From Sulfurimicrobium lacus (GTDB taxonomy: Bacteria; Pseudomonadota; Gammaproteobacteria; Burkholderiales; Sulfuricellaceae), in NCBI RefSeq assembly GCF_011764585.1, contig NZ_AP022853.1, forward strand, positions 3,133,501 to 3,197,500: 64,000 nt of DNA, written 5' to 3'. The translations under genes and the position numbers were made by a program. The notes beneath the pieces are model-generated. The model searched no databases, was not told where the DNA came from, and saw nothing but the letters and a program-made list of their open reading frames with translations. This document shows, piece after piece, positions 16,341 through 24,950 of the stretch; the stretch's first letter is position 1, and each line of letters opens with the position of its first letter.

Positions 16341-17294
16341 ATGGCGCTATCCGACTACATTCACACTTTCGGCCAACACCTGCTCGCACGGCACGGCGAG
16401 CGGGTGCACAAGATCGCCCTGGATGCGGGTTTCACCTGCCCCAACCGCGACGGCTCGAAAGGCATCGGCGGCTGCACCTTCTGCAATAACCGCTCGTTCA
16501 ACCCCAACGGACGGCAGCCACAAGCCCTGGAAGCACAGCTCGACAGCGGCAGAAACGCCATCGCCAAGCGCACCCGGGCCAAAAAATTCCTCGCTTACTT
16601 CCAGGCCTATACCAACACCTACGCCGACGTCGTGGAACTCGACTCGCTCTACCGTCAGGCCATGAGCCGGCGCGACATCGTCGGACTCTCGGTCGGCACG
16701 CGGCCGGATTGCGTCTCGAGCGAAGTGCTCGACCTGCTCGCCCGTTATCGCGACGAGGGCCGCATCGTGTGGCTGGAACTGGGCCTGCAATCGGCTTTCG
16801 ACGAGACGCTGCGACGCGTCAACCGCGGACACGGCCTGAAGGAATACCGCGACGTGGCGATCGCGGCACGCCGGCGCGGCATCCCGGTGTGCGCCCACCT
16901 GATTCTCGGGTTGCCGGGAGAAGATGAATCCCATTTCCACGCCAGCCTCGACAGCGTGCTGGAGATCGGCGTGGACGGGCTCAAGCTGCACCCGCTGCAT
17001 GTGGTCAAGCACACTGTTCTCGCCCAGCAATGGCGGCGCGGAGAATTCCGGCCGCTGACGCTGGAAGCCTACATCCGGCACGCCTGCGACCTGATCGAGC
17101 GCACGCCGGAACATATCATTTACCATCGCGTCACCGGCACGGCAGAGAAAGACATCCTGCTGGCACCGGAGTGGTGTTCACAGAAATGGAACGTGCTCAA
17201 CGGCATCGAGCGCGAACTGGCGCGGCGCGGCCACCGCCAAGGCCAGTTCGCCGACATGCCCATGCAAAAGGAGAGAATTCTCGATGCCGCCTAA
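16341..17294 (+). CDS. TIGR01212-family radical SAM protein (YhcC-like)
   Basis: A 317-aa radical SAM protein of the YhcC group. The cluster motif lies in CPNRDGSKGIGGCTFCNN (three Cys at about residues 33-50), followed by VGLSVGTRPDCVSSEVL and HLILGLPGEDESHF, typical of the Elp3-like radical SAM branch. Its reaction is not established. Its end overlaps the ubiU start by 11 bases, so it is probably translated with the anaerobic ubiquinone genes and may take part in the same low-oxygen response. Confidence 0.88.
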   Translation: MALSDYIHTFGQHLLARHGERVHKIALDAGFTCPNRDGSKGIGGCTFCNNRSFNPNGRQPQALEAQLDSGRNAIAKRTRAKKFLAYFQAYTNTYADVVELDSLYRQAMSRRDIVGLSVGTRPDCVSSEVLDLLARYRDEGRIVWLELGLQSAFDETLRRVNRGHGLKEYRDVAIAARRRGIPVCAHLILGLPGEDESHFHASLDSVLEIGVDGLKLHPLHVVKHTVLAQQWRRGEFRPLTLEAYIRHACDLIERTPEHIIYHRVTGTAEKDILLAPEWCSQKWNVLNGIERELARRGHRQGQFADMPMQKERILDAA

Positions 17295-18291
17295 AATCGA
17301 ACTGGTCTGCCCCGCGGGCAGCCTGCCGGCCTTGAAAACCGCTGTGGACAACGGTGCGGACTGCGTCTACATGGGCTTCCGCGACGACACCAACGCGCGC
17401 AACTTCACCGGCCTCAATTTCGACCTGGCCAACGCCAAGGAAGGCGTGCGCTATGCCCACGCCAAGGGCCGCAAGGTGCTGCTGGCCTTGAACACCTACC
17501 CCCAGGCCAGCGGCTGGCAGCGCTGGACCAGTGCCATCGACAACGCCGCCGACCTGGGCATGGACGCGGTCATCCTGGCCGACCCCGGCCTGATGCAATA
17601 CGCCGCGAAAACCCATCCCGATTTGCGCCTGCACCTTTCGGTGCAAGGGTCGGCAACCAATTACGAAGCCATCAATTTCTACCACGAACAGTTCGGCATC
17701 CGGCGCGCGGTGGTGCCGCGCGTACTGGCTCTGGCGCAAGTCGAGCAACTGATGGCCAACACCCCGGTGGAAATCGAGCTGTTCGGCTTCGGCGGACTGT
17801 GCGTCATGGTGGAAGGGCGCTGTGCCCTGTCTTCCTACGCCACCGGCGAATCTCCCAACACCTGCGGCGTGTGCTCGCCCCCCAAGGCGGTGCGCTGGCA
17901 ACAGACCGCGCAAGGGCTGGAATCGCGCTTGAACGGCATCCTGATCGACCGCTACGACGCCAAGGAAAACACCGGTTACCCTACCCTGTGCAAAGGCAGG
18001 TTCGAAGTCGCGGGGGAAACCTATTACGCGATCGAGGAACCCACCAGCCTCAACACCCTGGAACTGCTGCCGGAACTGATAGGCATGGGCATTTCCGCCA
18101 TCAAGATCGAGGGACGCCAGCGCAGTCCCGCTTACGTGGCCCAGGTCACCAAAGTCTGGCGCCAGGCGATCGACGCTTGTCATCGCGAAGGCGCTGGCTT
18201 CACCGTCAAACCGGCATGGATGGCGGAACTGGGCAAACTCTCGGAAGGCCAGCAGCAAACCCTTGGCGCCTACTACCGGCCATGGAAATGA
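17284..18291 (+). CDS. ubiU: O2-independent ubiquinone hydroxylation protein UbiU
   Basis: A 335-aa U32-peptidase-family protein. With UbiV it carries out the hydroxylation steps of ubiquinone synthesis when oxygen is absent, using prephenate as oxygen donor in the characterised system. Four cysteines, Cys173, 180, 197 and 236, have the same spacing as the 4Fe-4S ligands of E. coli UbiU (7, 17 and 39 residues). The N-terminus IELVCPAGSLPALKTAVDNG is the U32 signature. It overlaps yhcC and is followed four bases later by ubiV. Confidence 0.94.
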   Translation: MPPKIELVCPAGSLPALKTAVDNGADCVYMGFRDDTNARNFTGLNFDLANAKEGVRYAHAKGRKVLLALNTYPQASGWQRWTSAIDNAADLGMDAVILADPGLMQYAAKTHPDLRLHLSVQGSATNYEAINFYHEQFGIRRAVVPRVLALAQVEQLMANTPVEIELFGFGGLCVMVEGRCALSSYATGESPNTCGVCSPPKAVRWQQTAQGLESRLNGILIDRYDAKENTGYPTLCKGRFEVAGETYYAIEEPTSLNTLELLPELIGMGISAIKIEGRQRSPAYVAQVTKVWRQAIDACHREGAGFTVKPAWMAELGKLSEGQQQTLGAYYRPWK

Positions 18292-18295
18292 ACAT

Positions 18296-19204
18296 ATGAA
18301 ACTAGCGCTTGGACCCAACCTCTACTACTGGGATCGTGACGCCCAGCTCAAGTTCTACGAAGAAATCGCCGCCTCCCCGGTAGACATCGTCTACCTCGGA
18401 GAGACGGTTTGCTCGCGCCGCCACCTCATGCGCCTGCAGGATTACCTCGACGTGGCGGAGCAGCTCGCCGCCGCAGGCAAGGAAGTGGTGCTCTCGACAC
18501 AGACCCTGATCGAATCGGAATCGGACCTCAAAACCCTGCGCAGGATCAGCGGCAACGACAAATTTCGAGTCGAGGCCAACGACATGGGCGCGGTGCGCCT
18601 GCTGGCGAACAAGGTGCCGTTCGTCGCCGGCCCGACGCTCAACATCTACAGTCCGCAGACGCTCGACCTGCTTGCAGAACTGGGGGCGACGCGCTGGGTA
18701 ATGCCGGTGGAAATGTCGCGCGACGCGCTGTTACCGATTCAACAAAGCCGCCGCAGCGGGCTGGAAACGGAAGTGTTCGCTTACGGACGACTGCCGCTAG
18801 CCTACTCCGCGCGCTGCTTCACCGCGCGCCACCATAATCTGCAGAAAGACGACTGCCAGTTCCGCTGTCTCGACTACAGCAACGGCCTTTCCCTGAAGAC
18901 GCGCGAAGGCCAGCCTTTCCTGACGCTCAACGGCATCCAGACCCAGTCGGCACGGCCGTACAACCTGATCGGCGAACTGCACGCCCTGCAGGAAACCGGC
19001 GTGGACGTGTTGCGGGTCAGCCCGCAGGCCTACCATAGCGGAAAAATTCTCCAGTTGTTCCGCGAATGCATGGAGCAGCGCATGTCGCCGGCACTGGCCC
19101 TGATGCAAATGGAGAAACTGATGCCGGAAGCGCCGTGCAACGGCTACTGGCACGGCAAACCCGGGCTGGATTTCATTCACAACGACCATTTAGCCACTGC
19201 TTGA
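18296..19204 (+). CDS. ubiV: O2-independent ubiquinone hydroxylation protein UbiV
   Basis: A 302-aa U32-family partner of UbiU; the two form a heterodimer. Cys39, 174, 187 and 191 reproduce the spacing of the E. coli UbiV cluster ligands (the last three are 13 and 4 residues apart). The start at 18296 (MKLALGPNLYYW) is four bases after the ubiU stop; an in-frame ATG-less extension into ubiU is rejected. The cluster is expected to be oxygen-sensitive, matching the anaerobic role. Confidence 0.94.
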   Translation: MKLALGPNLYYWDRDAQLKFYEEIAASPVDIVYLGETVCSRRHLMRLQDYLDVAEQLAAAGKEVVLSTQTLIESESDLKTLRRISGNDKFRVEANDMGAVRLLANKVPFVAGPTLNIYSPQTLDLLAELGATRWVMPVEMSRDALLPIQQSRRSGLETEVFAYGRLPLAYSARCFTARHHNLQKDDCQFRCLDYSNGLSLKTREGQPFLTLNGIQTQSARPYNLIGELHALQETGVDVLRVSPQAYHSGKILQLFRECMEQRMSPALALMQMEKLMPEAPCNGYWHGKPGLDFIHNDHLATA

Positions 19205-19214
19205 GAGGCCCAGC

Positions 19215-19679
19215 ATGAAACCGTTCTTCATCCCGCCAGCCGTCAGTACCCTCTTCTCCCTGCTGCCGCAATATCCCCATTCCCTGATTTTCACGCGGGC
19301 GCTCAACCTTGCCCTGAAAGACAAGCTGCGCGGCGATGTCTGGAGCCCTCTCCACGGCAAGCAGGTGTGCATCCACGTCAGCGACGCCGGCATCGCATTC
19401 CACTTCACGCTCACCGCGAATGGCCTGGCGGCCCGCCAGGCCGTTGCCCAGCCAGACCTCACTATCCGTGCCAGCGCTCAGGATTTCATCCTGCTCGCGT
19501 TGCGCAAGGAAGATCCGGACACCCTGTTTTTCTGCCGCCGCCTGGTCATGGAGGGCGACACCGAACTGGGGCTGCTGGCGAAGAACACCCTGGACGGCAT
19601 GGAGCTGCCGCCGATGGATTTCCGCTCCTTGCTGCCCGCCCGTTTGTTCGGCCAGATCCGCACCCGCCTGCTGGCGTAA
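19215..19679 (+). CDS. ubiT: SCP2-domain ubiquinone accessory factor UbiT
   Basis: A 154-aa protein with a sterol-carrier-protein-2 domain (residues ~35-130; DVWSPLHGKQVCIHV, PDLTIRASAQDFILL, DTLFFCRRLVMEGDTELGL). UbiT is the counterpart of the aerobic lipid-binding factor UbiJ and holds hydrophobic ubiquinone intermediates during oxygen-independent synthesis. It closes the yhcC-ubiU-ubiV-ubiT operon, ten bases after ubiV, and is of normal family length. Confidence 0.92.
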   Translation: MKPFFIPPAVSTLFSLLPQYPHSLIFTRALNLALKDKLRGDVWSPLHGKQVCIHVSDAGIAFHFTLTANGLAARQAVAQPDLTIRASAQDFILLALRKEDPDTLFFCRRLVMEGDTELGLLAKNTLDGMELPPMDFRSLLPARLFGQIRTRLLA

Positions 19680-19784
19680 GGCCGTCAGCACGCTCTGATT
19701 CTCCTGTTGTTTGCCCGTCGAGCCGCTCCGGCTCGACTTCATGCGCACGTCCTGCGCATTGTGGTTAGAGTTCACACAAAACCA

Positions 19785-19801
19785 CAACATGTTGATATAA
19801 T
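19785..19801 (+). promoter_or_regulatory. probable promoter -10 box with overlapping palindrome, upstream of the PilZ gene
   Basis: TATAAT (19796-19801) is a perfect -10 hexamer; no good -35 hexamer precedes it. The palindrome CAACATGTTG (19785-19794) falls just upstream, in the spacer, where a bound regulator could control the promoter. The PilZ start lies 67 bp downstream. Confidence 0.5.
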
Positions 19802-19867
19802 CCGCAGAGCACCAATTAGATTTAGTGATTTTCCTGTGCCAGGACGAGAACAACGGAGGAATCAGCC

Positions 19868-20266
19868 ATGCCCTTTGCCAAAGCGTACCAGCAACAGAAC
19901 CGTTCCGAGCCCAACCGCAATCACCATGTCCACCTCCGCCTCATCAATGGCGGCCAGCGCATCAACGAGCCGCGCGGCGAAATGCGTTGCTCGCGGCGCG
20001 TTCCGCTCGAGTGCTATGTCAAGGTAAGAGTGAGCGACAGCGGCGAAACGTTCTACGCCATGAGCAAGGATCTCAGCGTGGACGGATTGGCATTTACCGC
20101 CCACTACGTGCCGCGCTTCGGTGAAATGATGGAAATTCAGCTGCAATCGCCGCGCGGTTCGACGCTCAAGCCATTCAAGGCACTGGTTCAGGTGCGACGC
20201 TGCGTCCACCTGGACGAGAACAAGGGGTACGAAATCGGCACGGCGATCATAAAAGTTCGCCAGTAG
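19868..20266 (+). CDS. PilZ-domain protein
   Basis: A 132-aa cytoplasmic protein, probably a cyclic-di-GMP effector. Residues ~40-130 form a PilZ domain: the paired-arginine block CSRRVPLECYVKVRV followed by KDLSVDGLAF, matching the RxxxR...(D/N)xSxxG binding pattern reasonably well. The N-terminal 35 residues are polar and probably disordered. AACGGAGGAA just upstream of the ATG is a strong ribosome site. It is downstream of ubiT but has its own -10 box. Three GGDEF proteins in the window could supply its ligand. Confidence 0.8.
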   Translation: MPFAKAYQQQNRSEPNRNHHVHLRLINGGQRINEPRGEMRCSRRVPLECYVKVRVSDSGETFYAMSKDLSVDGLAFTAHYVPRFGEMMEIQLQSPRGSTLKPFKALVQVRRCVHLDENKGYEIGTAIIKVRQ

Positions 20267-20435
20267 CCGTTCACTTTCAGGATTCCTCCCGCAACGGGAA
20301 AGCTTCTTGGCGACACACCACCCGCAAGATGCGGGATAGTCTTACTGACCCGATGTATTCTTCATCGGGACATGCTTCACTTCCTTCAGCATGCCCTCGT
20401 CGAGGACGACTCGATCTGCCGCCCCCTCCTGGAAA
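20267..20435. other. convergent intergenic gap
   Basis: This separates the converging PilZ and cytochrome genes. It contains one short hairpin, CCCGATG/CATCGGG (20349-20369, seven-base loop), without a T-run. It may act as a weak two-way terminator. Nothing else is seen. Confidence 0.4.
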
Positions 20436-21095
20436 TCATTTCATGCCGGAAACGAACACCACCAGCGAGTTGATGTCGGCATCGGTAAGGTTTTCGGTAT
20501 TGGCCGCCATGAAAGGGTCAATGCGTTCGCCGGTGCGGTCGCGATAGCGCTTCAGGGTCAGCGTCAGGTATTCAGGCTGCTGGCCGGCGATGCGTGCGAT
20601 CTTCTCGTTGCCGCGCCCGTCGTTACCGTGGCAGCGCCAGCAAATCTTGTAAAACAGGTCTTTTCCGCGGCTGGCCAGCGCCGGGTTGGAAATGGCATGG
20701 GGGGTGACCTCCTGGCTAGCGAAATAGGCCACGGCGCTCACCTTTTCCTCGTCGCTCATGGCCTTGATCATGCCCTCCATGAATACGTTACGCCGCCGGC
20801 CATCGCTGAATTTTTTCATCTGCTCCAGCAAATAGGCCGGATGCTGACCCGCCAGATTGGGCACATCGGGCCGAGCGCTGTTGCCGCTATTGCCATGACA
20901 GTTGAAGCAGAACGAAGCCACTTTTTTGCCTGCCTTGATCGCCGTTTCCATTGCCTTGGGATCCTGCGCCAAGGCGCCGAGTCGCGCCTCAAGCGTAATT
21001 TTTGCCGCGGGCTTGGTTTCTGCCGCCACCGCAGCACCCATGCCTGCGACAATAAATCCGGCCAGCGCGCCGGCAAGCAATCTGTTCGTTGTCAT
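20436..21095 (-). CDS. diheme cytochrome c (c4-like)
   Basis: A 219-aa periplasmic electron carrier with a Sec signal peptide (cleavage near AVAAE, residue ~25) and two heme-binding sites, CFNCH (about residue 63) and CWRCH (about residue 153). The two halves resemble each other (PNLAGQHPAYLLEQM and ARIAGQQPEYLTLTL), the duplicated-domain pattern of cytochrome c4. Such proteins pass electrons to terminal oxidases or denitrification enzymes. It is a single-gene unit, divergent from gmk. Confidence 0.9.
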   Translation of the reverse strand: MTTNRLLAGALAGFIVAGMGAAVAAETKPAAKITLEARLGALAQDPKAMETAIKAGKKVASFCFNCHGNSGNSARPDVPNLAGQHPAYLLEQMKKFSDGRRRNVFMEGMIKAMSDEEKVSAVAYFASQEVTPHAISNPALASRGKDLFYKICWRCHGNDGRGNEKIARIAGQQPEYLTLTLKRYRDRTGERIDPFMAANTENLTDADINSLVVFVSGMK

Positions 21096-21983
<888 letters not shown>

Positions 21984-22010
21984 ATATTCAAGCTCACAAG
22001 GATCAATACC

Positions 22011-22217
22011 ATGGCACGCATTACCGTAGACGATTGCATGAAATACTTCGACAACCGCTTCGAACTGGCGCTCGCCGCCACCTACCGGGCACGGCAACTG
22101 GCAAATGGCGCCACCCCGCTGGTGGAGCCGAACCGCGACAAGCCAACCGTGATCGCCCTGCGCGAAATCGCCCACGGCAAGGTAGGCAAGGAAATACTTA
22201 ACCGCGGACAGGCGTAA
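22011..22217 (+). CDS. rpoZ: RNA polymerase omega subunit
   Basis: A 68-aa omega subunit ([20 protein letters not shown]), which helps assemble the beta' subunit and forms part of the ppGpp site. It keeps the conserved ARQLANGA and [10 protein letters not shown] segments. It lies 27 bases after gmk with AAGGA upstream. Length is typical for betaproteobacteria. Confidence 0.96.
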   Translation: MARITVDDCMKYFDNRFELALAATYRARQLANGATPLVEPNRDKPTVIALREIAHGKVGKEILNRGQA

Positions 22218-22225
22218 TTCCGTGC

Positions 22226-22303
22226 GGCGTTAGGGGTGAGGGGCGAGGCGAAAAACATGGCAATGATTTCTAACGCCTCACCCCTCACCTCTCACCCCTA
22301 ACC
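22226..22303. repeat. intergenic inverted repeat ahead of spoT
   Basis: GTTAGGGGTGAG (22229-22240) is exactly complementary to 22291-22302, and the next ten bases (GGGCGAGGCG) pair with 22274-22283 with one mismatch. The right side has an extra seven-base unit. The right arm ends four bases before the spoT ATG, so the start codon of spoT sits at the foot of a possible hairpin and no ribosome site is visible. Confidence 0.75.
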
Positions 22304-22306
22304 CCC

Positions 22307-24421
22307 ATGCCCAACACTACCCAGCTTACCGACACCCTTTCGAGCTACCTCAAGCCCGAGGACATCGTCCAGGTCGAGGAAGCTTTTCGCGTCGCCGAAA
22401 CCGCCCACCACGGGCAAATGCGCAAGAGCGGCGAAGCCTATATTTCCCACCCCCTAGCGGTCGCCACCATCCTGGCGGAATGGCGCCTGGACGCCCAGGC
22501 CATCATGGCCGCGCTGTTGCACGACGTGGTCGAGGACACGCCCACCACCAGCCAGGAAATCAGCGAAAAATTCGGCAAACAGGTGGCCGACCTGGTGGAT
22601 GGCGTCTCCAAGCTGGACAAGATCGAGTTCCAGTCCGAGGCGCATGCCCAGGCGGAAAACTTCCGCAAGATGCTGCTCGCCATGGCGCGCGACGTGCGGG
22701 TGATCATCATCAAGCTCGCCGATCGCCTGCACAACATGCGCACGCTGGAATCCATGCAGGCGGCGAAACAGCAGCGCATCTCCCACGAAACTCTGGAAAT
22801 CTACGCCCCGATCGCCAATCGCCTGGGCCTCAACAACGTTTACCGCGAGCTGGAAGACCTGGCTTTCCGCTTTGCCCACCCCAACCGCTACACGGTGCTC
22901 AGCAAAGCCGTCAAGGCGGCGCGCGGCAACCGGCGCGAGGTGGTCAGCAAGGTGCTGGAGGCCATCGAGCTCAAACTGGCCAACTGCCACATCGAAGCTA
23001 CCGTCACCGGGCGCGAAAAGCATCTCTACAGCATCTACCGCAAGATGCAGGAAAAGAACCTGGCCTTTTCCGAAGTATTCGACATTTACGGCTTCCGCGT
23101 CACGGTCAAGGACGTGCAGAACTGCTACCTTGCCCTCGGATCCCTGCACTCGCTGTACAAGCCCATCCCGGGCAAGTTCAAGGACTACATCGCCATCCCC
23201 AAGGCCAACGGCTACCAGTCGCTGCACACCACGCTGTTCGGCCCGTTCGGCACGCCGATCGAAATCCAGATCCGCAGCCAGGAAATGCACCAGATCGCCG
23301 AAGCCGGCGTGGCCTCGCACTGGCTTTACAAGAGCGGCGAAAGCGGCATCAGCGAAATGCAGCAGAAAACGCACCAGTGGCTGCAAAGCCTGCTGGAGAT
23401 CCAGAATGAAAGCCGCGACGCAGCCGAGTTTCTGGAACACATCAAGGTCGACCTGTTCCCCGACGAAGTTTACGTTTTCACCCCCAAGGGCAAGATCATG
23501 GCCTTGCCGCGCGGCGCCACGGCGGTGGATTTCGCCTACGCGGTGCATACCGACGTCGGTAATCGCGCCGTGGCGGTCAAGATCAACCACGAGCACGCCC
23601 CGCTGCGCACCGAGCTGAACAACGGCGATCACGTGGAAATCATCACCGCCAGCCACGCCAACCCCAATCCCGCATGGCTCAACTACGTCGCCACCGGCAA
23701 GGCGCGTTCCCACATCCGCCATTTCCTCAAGACCCTGCACTACGAAGAATCGGTGGCCCTCGGCGGCCGCCTGCTGGAACAGGCGTTGCGCGCGCTGAAG
23801 GTCGATCCCGCCTCGATCGGCGCCGGCCCATGGGAAAAGCTGCTGCGCGAAAATGCCGGAAAAACCAAGGACGAAATCCTCGCCGACATCGGCCTGGGCA
23901 AGCGCCTCAACATCGTCGTGGCGCGCCAGCTGGTTTCCCTGGGTGATGTCTCTTCCGCCGAACAACGCCCCCAGGGCGCGATCACCATTCGCGGCACCGA
24001 AGGCATGGCCGTGCAGTTCGCCAGCTGCTGCCGCCCCATCCCGGGCGACCCTATCCTCGGTTTCATCAACAAGGGCAAGGGTCTCATCATCCACACCCAT
24101 GACTGCCCGACCATCGCCCACTACCGCAGCGACCCGGACAAATGGGTGGACGTGGAATGGGACCCCGACACCCGGAAGCTGTTCGATGTCTCCATCAAGC
24201 TGGTAGTCGCCAACCAGCGCGGCGTGCTGGCCAAGGTGGCGGCAACCATCGCCGACGCCGATTCGAACATCGACAACGTGAGCATGGAAGAAGAAGACGG
24301 CAGCGCCTACACCACCATGTATTTCACCCTGCAGGTGGAAAACCGCATGCACCTGGCGCGCGTGATGCGCGGCCTGCGCCAGATCGCGGAAGTGGTGAGA
24401 ATCAGCCGGATGAAGGGCTAA
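22307..24421 (+). CDS. spoT: bifunctional (p)ppGpp synthase/hydrolase
   Basis: A 704-aa RelA/SpoT homologue that makes and degrades the stringent-response alarmone. The N-terminal hydrolase HD site is intact (His72-Asp73 in LLHDVVEDT; HISHPLA-like ISHPLAVAT upstream). The synthetase domain follows (residues ~230-340, YSIYRKMQEKNLAFSEVFDI). A TGS domain (~385-450, VYVFTPKGKIMALPRGATAV) and C-terminal ACT domain (KLVVANQRGVLAKVAATIAD) complete the standard layout. The gene stands in the usual gmk-rpoZ-spoT order. The start lacks a Shine-Dalgarno sequence and abuts an inverted repeat. Confidence 0.96.
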   Translation: MPNTTQLTDTLSSYLKPEDIVQVEEAFRVAETAHHGQMRKSGEAYISHPLAVATILAEWRLDAQAIMAALLHDVVEDTPTTSQEISEKFGKQVADLVDGVSKLDKIEFQSEAHAQAENFRKMLLAMARDVRVIIIKLADRLHNMRTLESMQAAKQQRISHETLEIYAPIANRLGLNNVYRELEDLAFRFAHPNRYTVLSKAVKAARGNRREVVSKVLEAIELKLANCHIEATVTGREKHLYSIYRKMQEKNLAFSEVFDIYGFRVTVKDVQNCYLALGSLHSLYKPIPGKFKDYIAIPKANGYQSLHTTLFGPFGTPIEIQIRSQEMHQIAEAGVASHWLYKSGESGISEMQQKTHQWLQSLLEIQNESRDAAEFLEHIKVDLFPDEVYVFTPKGKIMALPRGATAVDFAYAVHTDVGNRAVAVKINHEHAPLRTELNNGDHVEIITASHANPNPAWLNYVATGKARSHIRHFLKTLHYEESVALGGRLLEQALRALKVDPASIGAGPWEKLLRENAGKTKDEILADIGLGKRLNIVVARQLVSLGDVSSAEQRPQGAITIRGTEGMAVQFASCCRPIPGDPILGFINKGKGLIIHTHDCPTIAHYRSDPDKWVDVEWDPDTRKLFDVSIKLVVANQRGVLAKVAATIADADSNIDNVSMEEEDGSAYTTMYFTLQVENRMHLARVMRGLRQIAEVVRISRMKG

Positions 24422-24449
24422 CCCGAGCAGAACTATCTAAAGGAAAACC

Positions 24450-24833
24450 ATGAGCAAGCAAGTATTGAGCACCGCCAACGCCCCCGCCGCCATCGGCACC
24501 TATTCGCAAGGCATCCGCGTCGGCGACACAGTCTATCTCTCCGGCCAGATCGGCCTCGACCCGCAATCCATGCAGATGGCTGAAGGCATCGACGCCCAGA
24601 TCAACCAGGTGTTCCTCAACCTCGGCGCGGTCGCCAATGTCGCCGGCGCCGGCCTCGTCGCCACGGTCAAACTCAACGTCTACCTCACCGACCTGGGCCA
24701 TTTCGCCAAGGTGAACGAAATCATGGCCAGGTATTTCGAACAGCCCTACCCCGCCCGCGCCGCCGTCGGCGTGAAAGAACTGCCGCGCGGCGCACTGGTG
24801 GAAATGGACGCGGTCCTGTACCTGGGGGCATGA
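24450..24833 (+). CDS. ridA: RidA family enamine/imine deaminase
   Basis: A 127-aa YjgF/YER057c/UK114 protein that hydrolyses reactive 2-aminoacrylate-type enamines released by PLP enzymes. The N-terminal [23 protein letters not shown] and the C-terminal [21 protein letters not shown] are canonical; Arg within the latter holds the substrate carboxylate. AAGGA precedes the ATG. It lies 28 bases after spoT, probably in the same transcript. Confidence 0.95.
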   Translation: MSKQVLSTANAPAAIGTYSQGIRVGDTVYLSGQIGLDPQSMQMAEGIDAQINQVFLNLGAVANVAGAGLVATVKLNVYLTDLGHFAKVNEIMARYFEQPYPARAAVGVKELPRGALVEMDAVLYLGA

Positions 24834-24849
24834 TCCGGAAAGACATATC

Positions 24850-24929
24850 AGCCACAGAGAACACAGAGTTCACAGAGAAAACCATGCAAAACCCACTTCA
24901 TCTCTGTGCCCTCTGTGTTCTCTGTGGCT
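24850..24929. repeat. intergenic inverted repeat between ridA and recG
   Basis: AGCCACAGAGAACACAGAG (24850-24868) is perfectly complementary to 24911-24929. An inner stem CACAGAGA/TCTCTGTG (24871-24878/24901-24908) continues it. The sequence resembles the CACAGAGAACACAGAG intergenic palindromes scattered in many bacterial genomes. A diverged relative lies at 52583-52637. Confidence 0.85.
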
Positions 24930-24950
24930 TGAATTTCGGTTCCTAGGCTA

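Noticed and set aside
22454-24352. 632-codon open frame antisense to spoT
   Set aside because: GC-rich genes in this window commonly leave the opposite frame open. It has no ribosome site and low-complexity Val/Asp/His-rich sequence, while the sense strand is a complete SpoT.
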